64,000 nucleotides of DNA, from positions 1,464,001 to 1,528,000 of the forward strand of contig BSDZ01000010.1 in the NCBI GenBank assembly GCA_030268105.1, read 5' to 3'. Positions 61,709 through 64,000 of this stretch are shown piece after piece (positions within the stretch are counted from its first letter, which is position 1; the number at the start of each line of letters is the position of its first letter). The translations under genes were made by a program, and so were the position numbers. The notes below the pieces were generated by a model. It did not search any database. It saw only the letters and a program-made list of their open reading frames with translations, and was not told where the DNA came from. The stretch comes from Volvox africanus. Its lineage: Eukaryota; Chlorophyta; Chlorophyceae; Chlamydomonadales; Volvocaceae.

Positions 61709-62650
61709 GGGGAAGGGGAAGGGGAAGGGGAAGGGGAAGGGGAAGGGGAAGGGGAAGGGGAAGGGGAAGGGGAAGGGGAAGGGGAAGGGGAAGGGGAAGG
61801 GGAAGGGGAAGGGGAAGGGGAAGGGGAAGGGGAAGGGGAAGGGGAAGGGGAAGGGGAAGGGGAAGGGGAAGGGGAAGGGGAAGGGGAAGGGGAAGGGGAA
61901 GGGGAAGGGGAAGGGGAAGGGGAAGGGGAAGGGGAAGGGGAAGGGGAAGGGGAAGGGGAAGGGGAAGGGGAAGGGGAAGGGGAAGGGGAAGGGGAAGGGG
62001 AAGGGGAAGGGGAAGGGGAAGGGGAAGGGGAAGGGGAAGGGGAAGGGGAAGGGGAAGGGGAAGGGGAAGGGGAAGGGGAAGGGGAAGGGGAAGGGGAAGG
62101 GGAAGGGGAAGGGGAAGGGGAAGGGGAAGGGGAAGGGGAAGGGGAAGGGGAAGGGGAAGGGGAAGGGGAAGGGGAAGGGGAAGGGGAAGGGGAAGGGGAA
62201 GGGGAAGGGGAAGGGGAAGGGGAAGGGGAAGGGGAAGGGGAAGGGGAAGGGGAAGGGGAAGGGGAAGGGGAAGGGGAAGGGGAAGGGGAAGGGGAAGGGG
62301 AAGGGGAAGGGGAAGGGGAAGGGGAAGGGGAAGGGGAAGGGGAAGGGGAAGGGGAAGGGGAAGGGGAAGGGGAAGGGGAAGGGGAAGGGGAAGGGGAAGG
62401 GGAAGGGGAAGGGGAAGGGGAAGGGGAAGGGGAAGGGGAAGGGGAAGGGGAAGGGGAAGGGGAAGGGGAAGGGGAAGGGGAAGGGGAAGGGGAAGGGGAA
62501 GGGGAAGGGGAAGGGGAAGGGGAAGGGGAAGGGGAAGGGGAAGGGGAAGGGGAAGGGGAAGGGGAAGGGGAAGGGGAAGGGGAAGGGGAAGGGGAAGGGG
62601 AAGGGGAAGGGGAAGGGGAAGGGGAAGGGGAAGGGGAAGGGGAAGGGGAA
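61709..62650. repeat. Perfect (GGGGAA)157 hexanucleotide array
   Basis: From 61709 to 62650 the plus strand is an uninterrupted run of ggggaa, 942 bases or 157 units, ending in a partial gggga and then unique sequence. No variant unit was seen. With four guanines in every unit it has very high G-quadruplex potential on the plus strand. All six frames are open across it, giving artificial Gly-Lys, Gly-Glu, Pro-Leu, Pro-Phe or Pro-Ser repeats that should not be taken as proteins. The unit is not the TTTAGGG or TTTTAGGG telomere repeat of green plants and algae. Confidence 0.97.
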
Positions 62651-62655
62651 GGGGA

Positions 62656-63685
62656 CACGCAGCCCCTGCGAACACCCCACCCCTCAATTGTCGCCTCCCC
62701 TTCTCTCCTATCTCATCGCTTCTTCCCCTCCAAAGTCACTGCACCTCATGGCCCAAGTTGCCAGCCATCCCTGCCGCAGCCTTATAATGCCCCTCCTCTG
62801 TCTGAGTACCATCACTCACTGTTCCCATCACTCACATACACACACATGACCCACACATGACCCTTTTCCCACAGGTCAGGTGGCTATGGGTATATCGCTG
62901 TAGGCATAAAGGAGTTGGTAGATATCGAGATGCCAATATGTTGTGACTGGTGTGTGTGTAGCTTAACTGTTTTGCCGTAGGCTCGTCTCAGCTCCTCACA
63001 CCTGTTGTGTCATGATAATCGTTAGGATGTCTAATCCTAACCTTAACTTATAATATGGTATTTGCGTTGAGCATAATACCGTAACTCTTGCCACCTAAAA
63101 TAGTGCGGAGCAATGTCAGACGCTGTAAAACGCAAATATACAAAGTCACACACACATGCCCAGGTGCTGCCCGGCATCTCCGGTTATATGATTGTCATTT
63201 GGGATTAATATTTGTAGTCTATATAGTGACGAAAGTGTGGTATCATGGGATGTCTGCGAAAGTGAAGTATCCGGGATGACCATGTCTATGGACAGCGACA
63301 TATCAATGGTATCAAGTCGTACATCACTTGTGTGCGCGTGTGGTTTTGCACGAGATATCAAAGGATGCAGTTATCATGCCATACTTCTGACTATGCCTGG
63401 CAATCACCATATTAGGTATTCAGGTTCGTCCTGTGGAGACTGGAGTGCGGCCTTCCTTTGTTTTACATTTTATATTGTTTTCTGCAAACACTAAGTTACA
63501 AACTAGAGCCCAACCAGGGAGATAATGAACAACGGTGGGACGGCGAGGGCAAGGCCGTGCCGAACTTCAATTATTCGCGGCAGTCAGGGTCAGTACTTGA
63601 CGGTCCCCGTGACCCCTTCGCGCTCTTTCAGCCCAGCTGTCAGGTTCGGTAGCATGACCTTTCGTCAGCGCCAGCCCCCATGGGC
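62656..63685. other. Unassigned sequence right of the hexamer array
   Basis: About 1 kb of mixed composition. The first 200 bases are C/T- and CA-rich (cacatacacacacatgaccc) and the rest shows no supportable frame or RNA gene. Confidence 0.45.
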
Positions 63686-63871
63686 CTAAAACAAACACTC
63701 AATCACCCCCTCGGCCGCCACCGCTGAAATCCCACCTGAACGCGAGCTGTGCAGCCCAATGCGCGCCTGGGCCTCTTTGTTGGAAATCCCCTGGACCTTG
63801 GCCACGTACATTAGAACCACCGCATCTTCGTGTAAGCCACTGGCCGGTCGTAGAACACGGACGGTGTCCAT
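63686..63871 (-). mobile_element. Fragment resembling a tyrosine recombinase C-terminus
   Basis: A 61-codon minus-strand frame ends with GLHSSRSGGISAVAAEGV. This resembles the HxxR box of tyrosine recombinases carried by DIRS-like retrotransposons and Crypton elements, where a segment of the form HSLRSGGATAAAxAGV is typical. Only this box is visible; the first Arg box and the catalytic Tyr are not seen, so it would be a decayed fragment. It abuts the duplicated methyltransferase segment that starts at about 63872. The call rests on one motif from memory. Confidence 0.4.
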
Positions 63872-64000
63872 TTGATTTCGGCCAGCCTAGACTGTCACTA
63901 CTGGTGCTGTGGCTACTACTGGTGCTACCGCAGGGACGCTATGGTGAAGGCCTGCCTCATCGCCGTTCCGGGTGGCTGCGTAATTGTTAACTCAGAGGCG
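63872..64000 (+). repeat. Duplicate of part of the methyltransferase-riboflavin kinase gene
   Basis: From about 63872 to the right edge, the sequence appears identical, by eye, to about 49218-49346. It includes the intron end ctaccgcag, the splice acceptor and the start of the exon encoding DAMVKACLIAVPGGCVIVN. The match starts abruptly, and left of it the two places are unrelated. The copy continues out of the window, so its full extent is unknown. It could be a real segmental duplication, a second gene copy or an assembly artefact. Confidence 0.9.

Noticed and set aside
61709..62650. Hexamer array as a telomere or interstitial telomere
   Set aside because: The unit is GGGGAA, not TTTAGGG or TTTTAGGG, and unique sequence continues on both sides.
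61709..62650. CRISPR array
   Set aside because: The repeat is a pure tandem hexamer with no spacers, and the DNA is eukaryotic.
61542..62860. Open frames of over 300 codons across the hexamer array (Gly-Lys, Gly-Glu, Pro-Leu, Pro-Phe and Pro-Ser repeats)
   Set aside because: The six-base unit keeps all six frames open without stops, so these are by-products of the repeat. The non-repeat ends show no coding features or splice support.

Overview
This window looks like nuclear DNA of a flagellated green alga, most likely a volvocine (Chlamydomonas/Gonium/Volvox group). The genes are split by many short introns with GT..AG ends, coding exons are GC-rich and intergenic DNA is AT-rich. TGTAA polyadenylation signals follow several stops. 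The content fits as well: a complete HYDIN gene of the flagellar central pair, and gametolysin/VMP-type (peptidase M11) cell-wall proteases with a proline-rich tail. Gene models were built by hand from reading frames, splice sites and remembered family sequences, so splice coordinates may be off by a base or two.

Layout. 1-308 (+): 3' end of an unidentified gene. About 563-4755 (-): flavin-monooxygenase-like gene with degenerate dinucleotide-binding motifs. 4756-7610: AT-rich, no firm gene. 7611-about 10871 (-): RAD51B-type recombinase. 12750-36818 (-): HYDIN in 30 exons, with consistent phases and about 4,977 codons. 37303-38603 (-): small Cdc25/ACR2-like rhodanese phosphatase. 39336-41011 (+): RMDN/FAM82-like TPR protein sharing a divergent promoter with it. 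42804-45338 (-): unidentified protein with a WSHK motif. 45636-46745 (+): acidic, apparently organelle-targeted protein. 48153-51418 (+): a SAM-methyltransferase-like region running into riboflavin kinase. 52985-58351 (+): a rearranged tandem pair of M11 metalloproteases. 58352-64000: mostly gene-poor, with a perfect 157-copy GGGGAA array, a tyrosine-recombinase-like fragment, and at the right edge an apparently exact copy of part of the methyltransferase gene.

The genes do not form one pathway. HYDIN serves flagellar motility, the M11 proteases cell-wall or matrix remodelling, RAD51B DNA repair, and riboflavin kinase FMN synthesis. The most unusual points are the apparent methyltransferase-riboflavin kinase fusion, its duplicated exon beside a mobile-element fragment, the broken tandem protease duplication with a homogenised catalytic exon, and the long G-rich hexamer array.
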